Source: Porphyromonadaceae bacterium UBA2720 (lineage in GTDB: Bacteria; Bacteroidota; Bacteroidia; Bacteroidales; Muribaculaceae). From it: a stretch of DNA of 9,801 bases. Position 1 is the first letter of the stretch, and the number at the start of each line of letters is the position of its first letter. A program made the translations under genes and the position numbers. The notes under the pieces are model-generated. The model saw only the letters and a program-made list of their open reading frames with translations, was not told the DNA's origin and made no database searches. This document shows positions 1-6,563 of this stretch, in pieces. Location of the stretch: positions 14,823 to 24,623 of the forward strand of contig DEKO01000032.1 in assembly GCA_002353885.1 (NCBI GenBank), written 5' to 3'.

Positions 1-64
1 GCATTGCTCGAGCAACCTCGGCATTGCCTTCGGCTTGCACAAGATTTCGTGGTTTTTTTAATAA
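1..64. other. Edge of an unidentified conserved-looking intergenic or gene-end sequence
   Basis: The first 60 bases hold a perfect 12-bp palindrome (TTGCTCGAGCAA, 4-15) and a GCATTGC heptamer repeated at 1-7 and 21-27. On the plus strand an open frame enters from the left edge and ends at a TAA at 59-61, with a C-terminus reading GIAFGLHKISWFF. It could be the end of a truncated gene or the tail of a dispersed intergenic repeat. From memory it resembles sequences that recur between genes in Bacteroidales, but I cannot check this. A T-run follows at 53-59 without a convincing stem in front of it, so I do not call a terminator. Positions 65-90 hold nothing I recognise. Confidence 0.3.
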
Positions 65-90
65 GGGAAGGACATTAGCGGTTGGTGACG

Positions 91-843
91 CTAGGAGATG
101 CGGTGCCACTTGCGGTAGAAGTGCAGTAGGCCGCCGATGTGGTGCAGCCCCAGGCGCGAGAGGGGTTGGCGGCGTGTGCGGCGGTAGTAGGTGTGGATGA
201 TGCTGTATTGCGGCAGATATTTGACTTGCCATCCGGACTGGCGCAGGCGGTGGCACAGGTCGGCGTCCTCGGGGCCGTAGAAGATGGCTTCGTCGAGCTG
301 GCCCACCTGGTCGAGCGCTTCACGGCGTATCATCTGGCAGGCACCTATCACATAGTAGGGCTCGATGGCGCCCTCGTCGTCAGCACGAAACTTCTCGGCG
401 GCCGAGCGCAGTCCCAGTACGCTCAGCAGCTTGCCCTTGAGCGAGGGGAAAGGGCGGAAGCTGCGCTGCACATTGCCCTCGACATCGGTCAGGCGGCAGG
501 CACACAGCCCCACTTGGGGGTGGCTCTCGAGATAGGCCATCATGCCGTCGATGGCGCGTGTGGTGGCGATGGTGTCGTTGTCGAGGATGAGCAGTGTGGG
601 GGCAGTGGCTTGGGCGATGCCCTGGTTGCGCGCCGCAGCCACGCCACGGTTCACGGGGTTGACGGTGAGGTGGATCAGGGGGTAGGTCTGGGAGATGTAT
701 TGCGGGGTGCCATCGGTCGACGCATTGTCGACGATGATGACCTCGGTGTCGCCGCGCTCCATCACAGGCTCGAGCGACGACAGGCAGCGCCGCGTGTCGT
801 CGAGGTGGTCGTAGGTGAGGATGATGATCGAGAGTTTTTTCAT
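91..843 (-). CDS. Family 2 glycosyltransferase (WbbL/rhamnosyltransferase-like)
   Basis: A 250-residue protein with the GT-A fold of family 2 glycosyltransferases, which transfer a sugar from a nucleotide-sugar donor to a growing glycan at the inner face of the cytoplasmic membrane. Visible motifs are the N-terminal strand KLSIIILTYDH (3-13), the nucleotide-binding VDNASTDGT (38-46), NRGVAAARNQG (65-75), the metal-binding DxD equivalent DNDT (88-91), GACQMIRREAL (167-177) and the acceptor-side PEDADL (191-196). This pattern is typical of the WbbL-like branch, which includes rhamnosyltransferases, but donor and acceptor cannot be read from sequence. No membrane segment is evident. The ATG lies 15 bp after the stop of the upstream radical SAM gene on the same strand, so the two are probably co-transcribed and may act on one product. 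It is somewhat shorter than many WbbL homologues (about 300 residues), but the core is complete. Confidence 0.9.
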   Translation of the reverse strand: MKKLSIIILTYDHLDDTRRCLSSLEPVMERGDTEVIIVDNASTDGTPQYISQTYPLIHLTVNPVNRGVAAARNQGIAQATAPTLLILDNDTIATTRAIDGMMAYLESHPQVGLCACRLTDVEGNVQRSFRPFPSLKGKLLSVLGLRSAAEKFRADDEGAIEPYYVIGACQMIRREALDQVGQLDEAIFYGPEDADLCHRLRQSGWQVKYLPQYSIIHTYYRRTRRQPLSRLGLHHIGGLLHFYRKWHRIS

Positions 844-858
844 AGCAGGTATTTGAGG

Positions 859-2298
859 TTAACCGAAGAGTTTGATGCGCAGCGCCCTGAGGGCGTGTAC
901 CAGCTGGCTCCAGCTAGTGAACTGTCGCAGCTGGCGGCTGATGAAGCGCGGCGACAGGAAGTAACGCAGGTTGTTGCGGCGCAAGGCCCGCTCCATCTGG
1001 CGCGCCGACAGGTGGGGCAGGTCCAGAATCGAGTGGCGCTGCACGTCGGTGGGCACGTAGTCGCCGGTGGTGATCCAGCCGTTCTGGCGGCACAAGCGGT
1101 AGTACTCGGTGCCGGGAAATGGCGACACGATGTTGAACATCACCTGGTCGACGTCCAGGCGTTGTGCCTCACGCAGGGTGTGACGTACGGTCTGTGGCGT
1201 CTCGAGCGGGCTGCACCCGATGAGGATGTTGAGCTTGACGGGCACGTGGTGCTGTTTGAGCAACTCGATGGCGCGGTAGATCTGCTGGCTGGTGATGCCC
1301 TTGCCGATATAGGCTAGGATGTCGTCGTCGAACGACTCAACCCCCAGGTCGACATAGCGGCAGCCGCTCTGGCCCAGCGCCTGGGCGATGGCGGGGGTGA
1401 TGGCGTCGACACGCGCCTGGCAGCCCCACAACAGGCCATGACGGCGCATGACTTCACATAGTGCCAGTGTGCGCTGCTCGGTCCAGATGAAGTTGTCGTC
1501 CATGAAGCCCACGGCGCGGTAGCCCAGTTGGCGCAGCTGCCGCATCTCGGCCTCGACACTCTCGACACTGCGCATGGCCACGGGTGGCTTGCAGCCGTGC
1601 ACGCGGCGGTGCTCAATCTCGCGGGCAAAGGTGAGCGAGCTGGGCACGCAGTAGATGCAGTGATAGGGGCAGTTGCGCGAGGTCACAGCCGTGGTGTAGG
1701 GCTCGCACTTGAGCTTGGGGTTGTAGTAGCGGCGTCCCTCCAGGTGGTGACGCGCTGCGAGCGGCAGTGTGTCCAGGTCCTGGATGAGCGGGCGGCTGGG
1801 GTTGTGGGTCACCTGGCCGTCGCGTCGCCACGAGATGCCCTGAATCGCTGTCCAGTCGCTGCCACTGTGCAGCGTGTCGACAAGCTCGCGCACGGTGAGC
1901 TCGGGCTCGCCACGCACCACGATGACGCGGTCGTCAGTCAGGCAGCGACGGCCGAAGTGGGTGGGTCCGGGCCCCATGAGCACCACATGGCAGTTGGGCC
2001 GGTGCTCGAGCATGAGCCTGATGGCCTCAAGGTCGTTGTCGATCGAGAGGTTGACGGTCCACATCAGGTAGACGTCGCTCGTGTCGTCGTGCAGCCAGCG
2101 CTCAAAGTCGTCCCGCCGGCCCTTGTCGTAGACAAAGTCGCGGCAAGTCACCTCGTGCAACCCGCTCTGCTCGACCATAGCCACCACGGTCAGCTCGTAG
2201 GTGTTGGGCGCCAGATACACGACATGGGTGCAGCCTGCCGTGCGCTCGGCAGGCCGCTTGCCTACAAGTACCGGTGGTGTGACAAACGTTAGCTGCAA
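859..2298 (-). CDS. B12-binding-type radical SAM protein, substrate unknown
   Basis: A 479-residue protein with the architecture of the BchE/HpnJ-like class: an N-terminal Rossmann-like cobalamin-binding domain (about 1-150), a radical SAM TIM barrel (about 200-400) and an alpha-helical C-terminal extension. The 4Fe-4S/SAM motif CxxxCxxC is at C210, C214 and C217, within the stretch SRNCPYHCIYC. MDDNF (266-270), LGVES (318-322) and the late PFPGTEYY (393-400) are typical of this class. In the N-terminal domain VRGEPELT (128-135) is family-like, but I see no clear DxHxxG cobalamin-ligand motif, which is common in this class. Proposed start: a TTG at 2296-2298. No ATG, GTG or other TTG in this frame lies between it and a stop 14 codons upstream, and the peptide MQLTFVTPPV matches the usual beginning of the family. 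It is followed at 15 bp by a glycosyltransferase, so a role in glycan or lipid modification is plausible but inferred. Confidence 0.88.
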   Translation of the reverse strand: MQLTFVTPPVLVGKRPAERTAGCTHVVYLAPNTYELTVVAMVEQSGLHEVTCRDFVYDKGRRDDFERWLHDDTSDVYLMWTVNLSIDNDLEAIRLMLEHRPNCHVVLMGPGPTHFGRRCLTDDRVIVVRGEPELTVRELVDTLHSGSDWTAIQGISWRRDGQVTHNPSRPLIQDLDTLPLAARHHLEGRRYYNPKLKCEPYTTAVTSRNCPYHCIYCVPSSLTFAREIEHRRVHGCKPPVAMRSVESVEAEMRQLRQLGYRAVGFMDDNFIWTEQRTLALCEVMRRHGLLWGCQARVDAITPAIAQALGQSGCRYVDLGVESFDDDILAYIGKGITSQQIYRAIELLKQHHVPVKLNILIGCSPLETPQTVRHTLREAQRLDVDQVMFNIVSPFPGTEYYRLCRQNGWITTGDYVPTDVQRHSILDLPHLSARQMERALRRNNLRYFLSPRFISRQLRQFTSWSQLVHALRALRIKLFG

Positions 2299-2332
2299 TT
2301 CAGAATTTAACTTTGTAAAGTAGCTTCTTGTC

Positions 2333-2540
2333 AGTAGCTAAGGAAGTTAAGGAGTTAAAGGAGTTTTTTTTCAGTAGTAAAGTAGTAGTGTAGTAATGTA
2401 GTAAAGCCATTACATGATTGTGGCGGGAACGTGTGCAGTCGCCATAATGTATCGGCCCCACTACTCTACTACCTTACTTCTCCACTACTAAAAAAAGTAT
2501 CGTCTTAACTCCATTAAACTACTTAACTCCTTAACTACTT
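2333..2540. repeat. Large imperfect inverted repeat filling the pyrH-radical SAM gap
   Basis: The 265-bp gene-free gap is dominated by two arms that are imperfect reverse complements. The left arm (about 2333-2405) is built from purine-rich steps such as GTAGCTAAGGAAGTTAAGG and GTAGTAAAGTAGTAG. The right arm (about 2460-2540) reads as the opposite strand of the same steps, e.g. CTTAACTCCTTAACTAC and CACTACTCTACTACC. The centre holds a separate hairpin: ATTGTGGCG (2417-2425) pairs with CGCCATAAT (2440-2448), one mismatch, around a 14-nt loop, with TACAT/ATGTA continuing outward. A transcript of either strand could fold into a structure of about 200 nt. It lies downstream of pyrH and upstream of the radical SAM gene, so it may act as a terminator or mRNA-end structure, or be a non-autonomous element. 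I see no TAnnTTTG box here on the minus strand. Confidence 0.75.
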
Positions 2541-2563
2541 TAGAAACTTGAGTGAATTAAGAA

Positions 2564-3280
2564 TTATTGGGTGTTGACCACGGTGCCGATGCCCTCGCCG
2601 GCGATGACGCGGCGCAGGTTGCCCACAACGTCCATGTTGAACACATGGATGGGCAGACCGTTCTCCTTGCACATGATGGTGGCCGTCATGTCCATCACTT
2701 TGAGGCCACGCTCATAGATCTCGTCGTAGGTGATGCGGTCAAACTTGGTGGCTGTCGGGTCCTTCTCGGGGTCGGCGGTGTAGATGCCGTCGACGCGTGT
2801 GCCCTTGAGCATGACATCGGCCTCGACCTCGATGCCTCGCAGCGCCGAGCCGGTGTCGGTGGTGAAGTAGGGGCTGCCCGTGCCACACGACATGATCACA
2901 ACCTTGCCCTGCTCCAACGCCTCGATGGCACGCCACTTGCTGTAGTGCTCGCCGATGGGAACCATGCTGATGGCTGTGAGCACCTGGGCCGGCTGACCGA
3001 TGCTCTCGAGAGCACTGCACAATGCCAGCGAGTTGATCACTGTGGCCAGCATGCCCATCTGGTCGCCCTTGACACGCTCAAAGCCCTGGGCAGCGCCCTT
3101 GAGTCCGCGGAAGATGTTGCCGCCACCAATGACGATGGCCACCTGGACGCCCGCATCGACGATTTCCTTGATTTGGTGGGCATACTCGACCGTACGGTCA
3201 AAGTTGATGCCTGTGCCGCCCTCGACAGCGAGCGACTCGCCACTGAGTTTGAGCAGGATGCGATGATAGATTGGTTTCAT
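2564..3280 (-). CDS. pyrH: UMP kinase
   Basis: Bacterial-type UMP kinase of the amino acid kinase family. It phosphorylates UMP to UDP with ATP in the cytoplasm, feeding UTP and CTP synthesis, and normally works as a hexamer. With the ATG at 3278-3280 the protein has 238 residues, the usual size. Motifs are ILLKLSGESL (8-17, ATP phosphate binding), IGGGNIFRG (51-59), GDQMGMLATVIN (72-83, UMP site), GTGSPYFTTDT (133-143) and VDGIYTADP (163-171); all look intact. An in-frame TTG three codons upstream (3287-3289) would give a longer form, but MKPIYHRILLKLSGE fits the family start better. A TAACTTTG box on the same strand at 3307-3314 gives a leader of about 20-25 nt. It is not next to frr or tsf as in many bacteria, and it diverges from aroA. 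Confidence 0.96.
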   Translation of the reverse strand: MKPIYHRILLKLSGESLAVEGGTGINFDRTVEYAHQIKEIVDAGVQVAIVIGGGNIFRGLKGAAQGFERVKGDQMGMLATVINSLALCSALESIGQPAQVLTAISMVPIGEHYSKWRAIEALEQGKVVIMSCGTGSPYFTTDTGSALRGIEVEADVMLKGTRVDGIYTADPEKDPTATKFDRITYDEIYERGLKVMDMTATIMCKENGLPIHVFNMDVVGNLRRVIAGEGIGTVVNTQ

Positions 3281-3306
3281 TGATTTCAATATTTGGTTAC
3301 AATCTG

Positions 3307-3314
3307 CAAAGTTA
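3307..3314 (-). promoter_or_regulatory. Bacteroidetes -7 box for pyrH
   Basis: The minus strand reads TAACTTTG, a full match to the Bacteroidetes sigma-ABfr -7 consensus TAnnTTTG, 26 bp before the pyrH ATG. I see no good TTTG -33 element about 20 bp upstream. The only sequence in that place overlaps the aroA promoter. Confidence 0.65.
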
Positions 3315-3325
3315 CGAAAAATTTG

Positions 3326-3333
3326 TATCTTTG
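3326..3333 (+). promoter_or_regulatory. Bacteroidetes -7 box for aroA
   Basis: The plus strand reads TATCTTTG, a full match to TAnnTTTG. A start point a few bases downstream would leave only about 5 nt before the ATG at 3343 and about 14 nt before the ATG at 3352, which favours the second start. It lies 11 bp from the pyrH -7 box on the other strand, so the two promoters are back to back and their upstream halves overlap. Confidence 0.65.
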
Positions 3334-3342
3334 CCGAAAATT

Positions 3343-4662
3343 ATGGCTAAAATGCATGTCAATATTACAATAAGTCCCAATTTTGAGGCTCAAGTCACTC
3401 TGCCGGTGAGTAAAAGCATCGCCAACCGCGAACTCTTAATTAATGCACAATGGTCCCTCGCTAAATCCACCTTGAAGGAGGGAAAAACAGAGAGGCAGAT
3501 AAGTAGCGAATCTGAGCCTCCCCCTCTTCAGGGGGGATTGAGGGGGGCTCCCAGGGAGGACCGCGAGGGAGCTCAATCCAATGAACCCGACGACATCGCT
3601 GCCATGCGACGGGGACTGGCAGCGCACGACGGAGACACCGTCGACCTGCATGGAGCCGGGACTGCGCTGCGCTTCCTCACGGCCTACTGGGCCACACGTG
3701 AGGGCTGCACAGTCACGCTCACAGGCAACGACCGACTGTGTCAGCGCCCCATCGCACCACTGGTCGATGCCTTGCGCCAGTTGGGGGCCGACATTGCCTA
3801 TGTCCACAACGATGGTTTCGCGCCGCTGCGCATCACAGGCCACAATCTGCATGGTGGGCATCTGGTGCTGAGGGGCAACGTGAGCTCGCAGTTTGTGAGC
3901 GCACTGCTGATGATAGCTCCAACCATCGGAGGGCTTGAGTTGGAACTGAAGGGCGACATCGTGTCGCGGCCTTATATCGACATGACACTGGCGCTGATGG
4001 AGCGTCATGGCGTGACCGCACAGTGGCATGGCCAAATGATAACCGTGCCCGCCGGCGACTATCTGCCTGCGCCTGCGGTCGACGAGGGCGACTGGAGCGC
4101 GGCGGCGTTCTGGCTGGCACTGCAGGCGTTGCTGCCACAGGCACGCATCACCCTGCATGGCCTGCGGCCCGACAGCGTGCAGGGCGACCGGTGCATCCTC
4201 ACCATTCTCGAGCAGATGGGCATGCAGGCGCACTGGCACGACGATGGCTCGCTCACGGCCGACATGGGGCTGGCCGATTGCTGTTGCTGCTCGACTTTTG
4301 CCGACCTCACGGGCACCCCCGACCTGGCTCCGGTGCTGGTGGCGATGCTGTGCCTGATGGGACGGCCGTTCCGCATTACAGGTCTGCGCACGCTGCGTCA
4401 CAAAGAGAGCGACCGACTCGAAGCCTTGCGGCAAGAGCTGCGCAAGGTGGGCTATGTGATCACCATCGAGGGCGACGATGCCGTCACCTGGCATTTTGCC
4501 ACATGCCGGCCGCAAGAGCATCCCGTCATCGACCCGCATGACGATCACCGCATCGCCATGGCCATGGCTCTGGCGGCTGTGCGGCATCCAGGACTTGTCA
4601 TCGCCAATGCCCATTGCGTCGACAAGAGCTACCCGGGCTTGTGGGACTACTTCAACCGATGA
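3343..4662 (+). CDS. aroA: 3-phosphoshikimate 1-carboxyvinyltransferase (EPSP synthase) with an in-frame insertion
   Basis: EPSP synthase, sixth step of the shikimate pathway: joins PEP to shikimate-3-phosphate in the cytoplasm. Numbered from the ATG at 3343 (439 residues), the active-site signatures are SKSIANR (23-29), GAGTALRF (104-111), RPI (135-137), SSQF (181-184), SRPY (208-211), DLTGTPDLAP (321-330, with the catalytic Asp at 327), HKESDR (353-358), DDHRIAMA (400-407) and KSYPGLWDYF (428-437). All appear intact, so the enzyme is probably active. The ATG at 3352 is a strong alternative start: it gives a longer leader and places the SKS lysine at the usual distance from the N-terminus. 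Residues 36-77 are foreign to the family (low complexity, including PPPLQGGLRGAPRE) and correspond to an inserted palindromic element described separately. Without them the protein would be about 397 residues, close to Bacteroidetes homologues. Another oddity is four cysteines in a row at 313-316. Confidence 0.95.
   Translation: MAKMHVNITISPNFEAQVTLPVSKSIANRELLINAQWSLAKSTLKEGKTERQISSESEPPPLQGGLRGAPREDREGAQSNEPDDIAAMRRGLAAHDGDTVDLHGAGTALRFLTAYWATREGCTVTLTGNDRLCQRPIAPLVDALRQLGADIAYVHNDGFAPLRITGHNLHGGHLVLRGNVSSQFVSALLMIAPTIGGLELELKGDIVSRPYIDMTLALMERHGVTAQWHGQMITVPAGDYLPAPAVDEGDWSAAAFWLALQALLPQARITLHGLRPDSVQGDRCILTILEQMGMQAHWHDDGSLTADMGLADCCCCSTFADLTGTPDLAPVLVAMLCLMGRPFRITGLRTLRHKESDRLEALRQELRKVGYVITIEGDDAVTWHFATCRPQEHPVIDPHDDHRIAMAMALAAVRHPGLVIANAHCVDKSYPGLWDYFNR
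3452..3573. repeat. Small palindromic insertion element inside aroA
   Basis: A 122-bp stretch bounded by inverted termini: GGTCCCTCGC (3452-3461) and GCGAGGGAGC (3563-3572), 9 of 10 complementary. CAAT flanks it on both sides (3448-3451 and 3574-3577), as a 4-bp target duplication would. Element plus one CAAT is 126 bp, exactly 42 codons, so the aroA frame is kept. Inside are further palindromes: a 6-bp stem with a 4-nt loop (CCCCCT-CTTC-AGGGGG, 3520-3535) and the related GAGCC/GGCTC stem around 3514-3550. There is no transposase frame, so it is non-autonomous. It falls in the loop after the SKSxxNR segment, which in E. coli AroA leads to the SDD region, a surface position likely to tolerate added residues. 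The nature of the element is inferred from one copy. Confidence 0.7.
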
Positions 4663-4663
4663 C

Positions 4664-4697
4664 AATGACCGCCCGGCACACATGTCGGGCGGTCATT
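4664..4697. terminator. Perfect 12-bp hairpin between convergent genes (likely bidirectional terminator)
   Basis: AATGACCGCCCG (4664-4675) is the exact reverse complement of CGGGCGGTCATT (4686-4697), with a 10-nt loop. It starts 2 bp after the aroA stop and lies 24 bp beyond the stop of the opposing secreted-protein gene, so it is placed to end both transcripts. Neither side carries a long T-run, so intrinsic termination may be weak, and it may instead protect mRNA 3' ends. Confidence 0.8.
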
Positions 4698-4721
4698 ATG
4701 CGATTGATGTGTTATGCACCT

Positions 4722-6521
4722 TTACTTGACAACTTTACCGATGGTCTTGCCGTCCTTGACCACGATGTTCACACCCTGGAACGGACGGTTGCTGGCCTGG
4801 CCCATCATGTTGACATAGGTCACCTTGCCTTGCTCGGCAGCCTCGATGTCGGTGATGGCGGTAGCCGAATCAACCTCCATGACTGCGTTGATTTCGCCAG
4901 TGAGGTCAACACCTTCGAGCGTGACAGTCTTGTAACCTTCCTTCTCAAAGGTCATGTTGTAGGTCGTGCCTTCAACCGGAGTCATCTCGATGCTGTAGGC
5001 GCCTTCGGCATCGGTCACGGCGGTGAACTGTGCGCGGTCGTTCGAGGCCAGCGTGACATTCACACCCTCCAGCGGCTGCTGGTCGGTATCGGTGACAATG
5101 CCGGTGACAGTCAGCGTCTCCTCGGCAGACTTCGGCACATAGAGCAGTGTCATCTTGGGCATGAAGCGTGAGCTGATGTTGCTGCTCGAATACTTGGCAT
5201 AGGACATGTATACGCCCTCAGCGGCATTCACACCCATCCAGTAGGTTGTCGCATAGCTGCCGGCACGGCTCACCTCGCACTGCAGAGCCAGGGTGCCACC
5301 TTCGTAGGTTAGTGGCTCGGTGAAAGCAAATTCAAGCACTTCCTCGCCACCGGCGATAGTGGTAGTCGCCACGGGCGCAAGGTCGCTCACCACATTGGTA
5401 GGCATTGAACTGACACCGGCCGACTCATATTGCACGATGTCGGTCTCGCCCATGCTCAACTTCAGGTCGCCATTGCTGAAGTTTATCTTGCTCTCAGGAT
5501 AGAAGCGCACCCCTGTCACCTGGCAGCCAACGGCATCGGCCAGCATGTCGGCGGGATACAGCATCTGCGCCATTGTGCCGGTGGCATCGAAATAGTAGCC
5601 ATACATGGGGAAGTAGGCCGACTGCTCGGTACCATCGCACACGGTCAGCTCCATCTCGTTGAGGCTATAACCGCTCAGGGCGACATTGAATGTGCCTGCT
5701 TGGCCGCAGTCCACGGGCAAGATGCCGCTATAGTGACCGGGCCCGGTGGGAGCATAGGTCACAGCAATCTCGGCGGTTTCGCCAGAGGCCAGTTCGGCAG
5801 GGGTGTAGTCGCTGCTGAACGGGGCCTCGAGCACGCCAATGGCCGGCGTAAAGGCGTTCTTGCCATTGTTCTTCACTGTAAAAGTCAAGGTCTTCTCGCT
5901 CATGAGAGAAACCTTGCCAAAGGACAGTGCGTCAGCGCTCAACTTGGCCTCATAGTCGGCTTTCTCACCGTAGACAAACGTGGTCTTGGGCAAGAACGGC
6001 GTGCGCGATGTGCGCGAGAATGCCACATTGGCTTCGGTGGTCACACCGAAGAAATAGGTGCCGCCATAACCGCCCGAGACAGTGACTTTGCTCTCAAACA
6101 CTAGGTTGCCGCCATTGTAATGGTAGGGTGTGTCAAACTCGAGCAGGAGCTCGGTCTGACCGACATACTCTGTGCCGATAGCCCAAGTCTTGACAGTCGT
6201 CAGGCCCTCGATGGCAGTGGGGCTTTCATACTCGGTCAGCTCGGTCTCGCCCATCGAGAAGGTCAGGGTGCAGTTCTTGAACTGGATGCCATTGTTGTTT
6301 AGATAGAACCGAACTGCGGTGATATCATTGCCACTCATCTCAGCAATCATGTCTGATGGGTAGATGCACTGGCTGGTGGTGCCCTGACTGTCGGTCCACA
6401 GGCCGTTGATGGGTACACTGCCATTGGTCACGGTGCCCTCGCACACGGTCAACTCACTCTCGGCCCATAAGGTCATGCTACATGCCGCTAGAGCGGCAAA
6501 TGTTAGTAAAACTTTTTTCAT
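4722..6521 (-). CDS. Secreted multi-domain protein with T9SS type A sorting tail
   Basis: A 599-residue exported protein. Signal peptide 1-20 (MKKVLLTFAALAACSMTLWA, cleavage before E21). Domain A1 (about 23-185) and domain A2 (about 291-462) are copies: ELTVCEGT and ELTVCDGT open them 268 residues apart, followed by IYPSDMIAE / LYPADMLAD, ITAVRFY / VTGVRFY, LTFSMGETE / LKLSMGETD and FLPKTTFVY / FMPKMTLLY. Between them (about 192-287) is a beta-sandwich like the ASH/choice-of-anchor-D type (LSFGKVSLMSEKTLTFTVKN). Residues 469-550 match a carboxypeptidase-regulatory-like fold (VTGIVTDTDQQPLEGVNV). The end (VTYVNMMGQASNRPFQGVN to the final KVVK) is a T9SS type A sorting domain, so it is probably delivered to the cell surface or released. 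LAAC at 11-14 resembles a lipobox, but the following SMTLW and the T9SS tail favour signal peptidase I. No catalytic motif was seen; adhesion or carbohydrate binding is a guess. Confidence 0.88.
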   Translation of the reverse strand: MKKVLLTFAALAACSMTLWAESELTVCEGTVTNGSVPINGLWTDSQGTTSQCIYPSDMIAEMSGNDITAVRFYLNNNGIQFKNCTLTFSMGETELTEYESPTAIEGLTTVKTWAIGTEYVGQTELLLEFDTPYHYNGGNLVFESKVTVSGGYGGTYFFGVTTEANVAFSRTSRTPFLPKTTFVYGEKADYEAKLSADALSFGKVSLMSEKTLTFTVKNNGKNAFTPAIGVLEAPFSSDYTPAELASGETAEIAVTYAPTGPGHYSGILPVDCGQAGTFNVALSGYSLNEMELTVCDGTEQSAYFPMYGYYFDATGTMAQMLYPADMLADAVGCQVTGVRFYPESKINFSNGDLKLSMGETDIVQYESAGVSSMPTNVVSDLAPVATTTIAGGEEVLEFAFTEPLTYEGGTLALQCEVSRAGSYATTYWMGVNAAEGVYMSYAKYSSSNISSRFMPKMTLLYVPKSAEETLTVTGIVTDTDQQPLEGVNVTLASNDRAQFTAVTDAEGAYSIEMTPVEGTTYNMTFEKEGYKTVTLEGVDLTGEINAVMEVDSATAITDIEAAEQGKVTYVNMMGQASNRPFQGVNIVVKDGKTIGKVVK

Positions 6522-6563
6522 GTTAGTTAGGTTTTAAGTTGGTAAAGTGAAAATATTGCACGG

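Noticed and set aside
139..1317. Long plus-strand open frame (392 codons) opposite the glycosyltransferase and radical SAM genes
   Set aside because: It runs across two well-supported minus-strand genes and has no recognisable domain. GC-rich codon use leaves such antisense frames open.
2414..2491. 25-codon open frame inside the large inverted repeat
   Set aside because: It is made mostly of repeat words in its second half and has no supporting signal.
3281..3289. TTG start three codons upstream of the pyrH ATG
   Set aside because: The ATG at 3278-3280 matches the family start, and nothing favours the rarer codon.
3436..4683. Minus-strand open frame (415 codons) opposite aroA
   Set aside because: Fully antisense to a clear EPSP synthase, with no motif of its own.
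5430..6104. Plus-strand open frame opposite the T9SS-type protein
   Set aside because: Antisense shadow; the minus-strand protein has a signal peptide, duplicated domains and a sorting tail.
6480..6521. Lipoprotein signal (LAAC at residues 11-14) in the T9SS-type protein
   Set aside because: A cut at C14 would leave an unusually short signal and no acidic export residues after the cysteine; the ordinary signal-peptidase site after A20 fits better with a T9SS tail.
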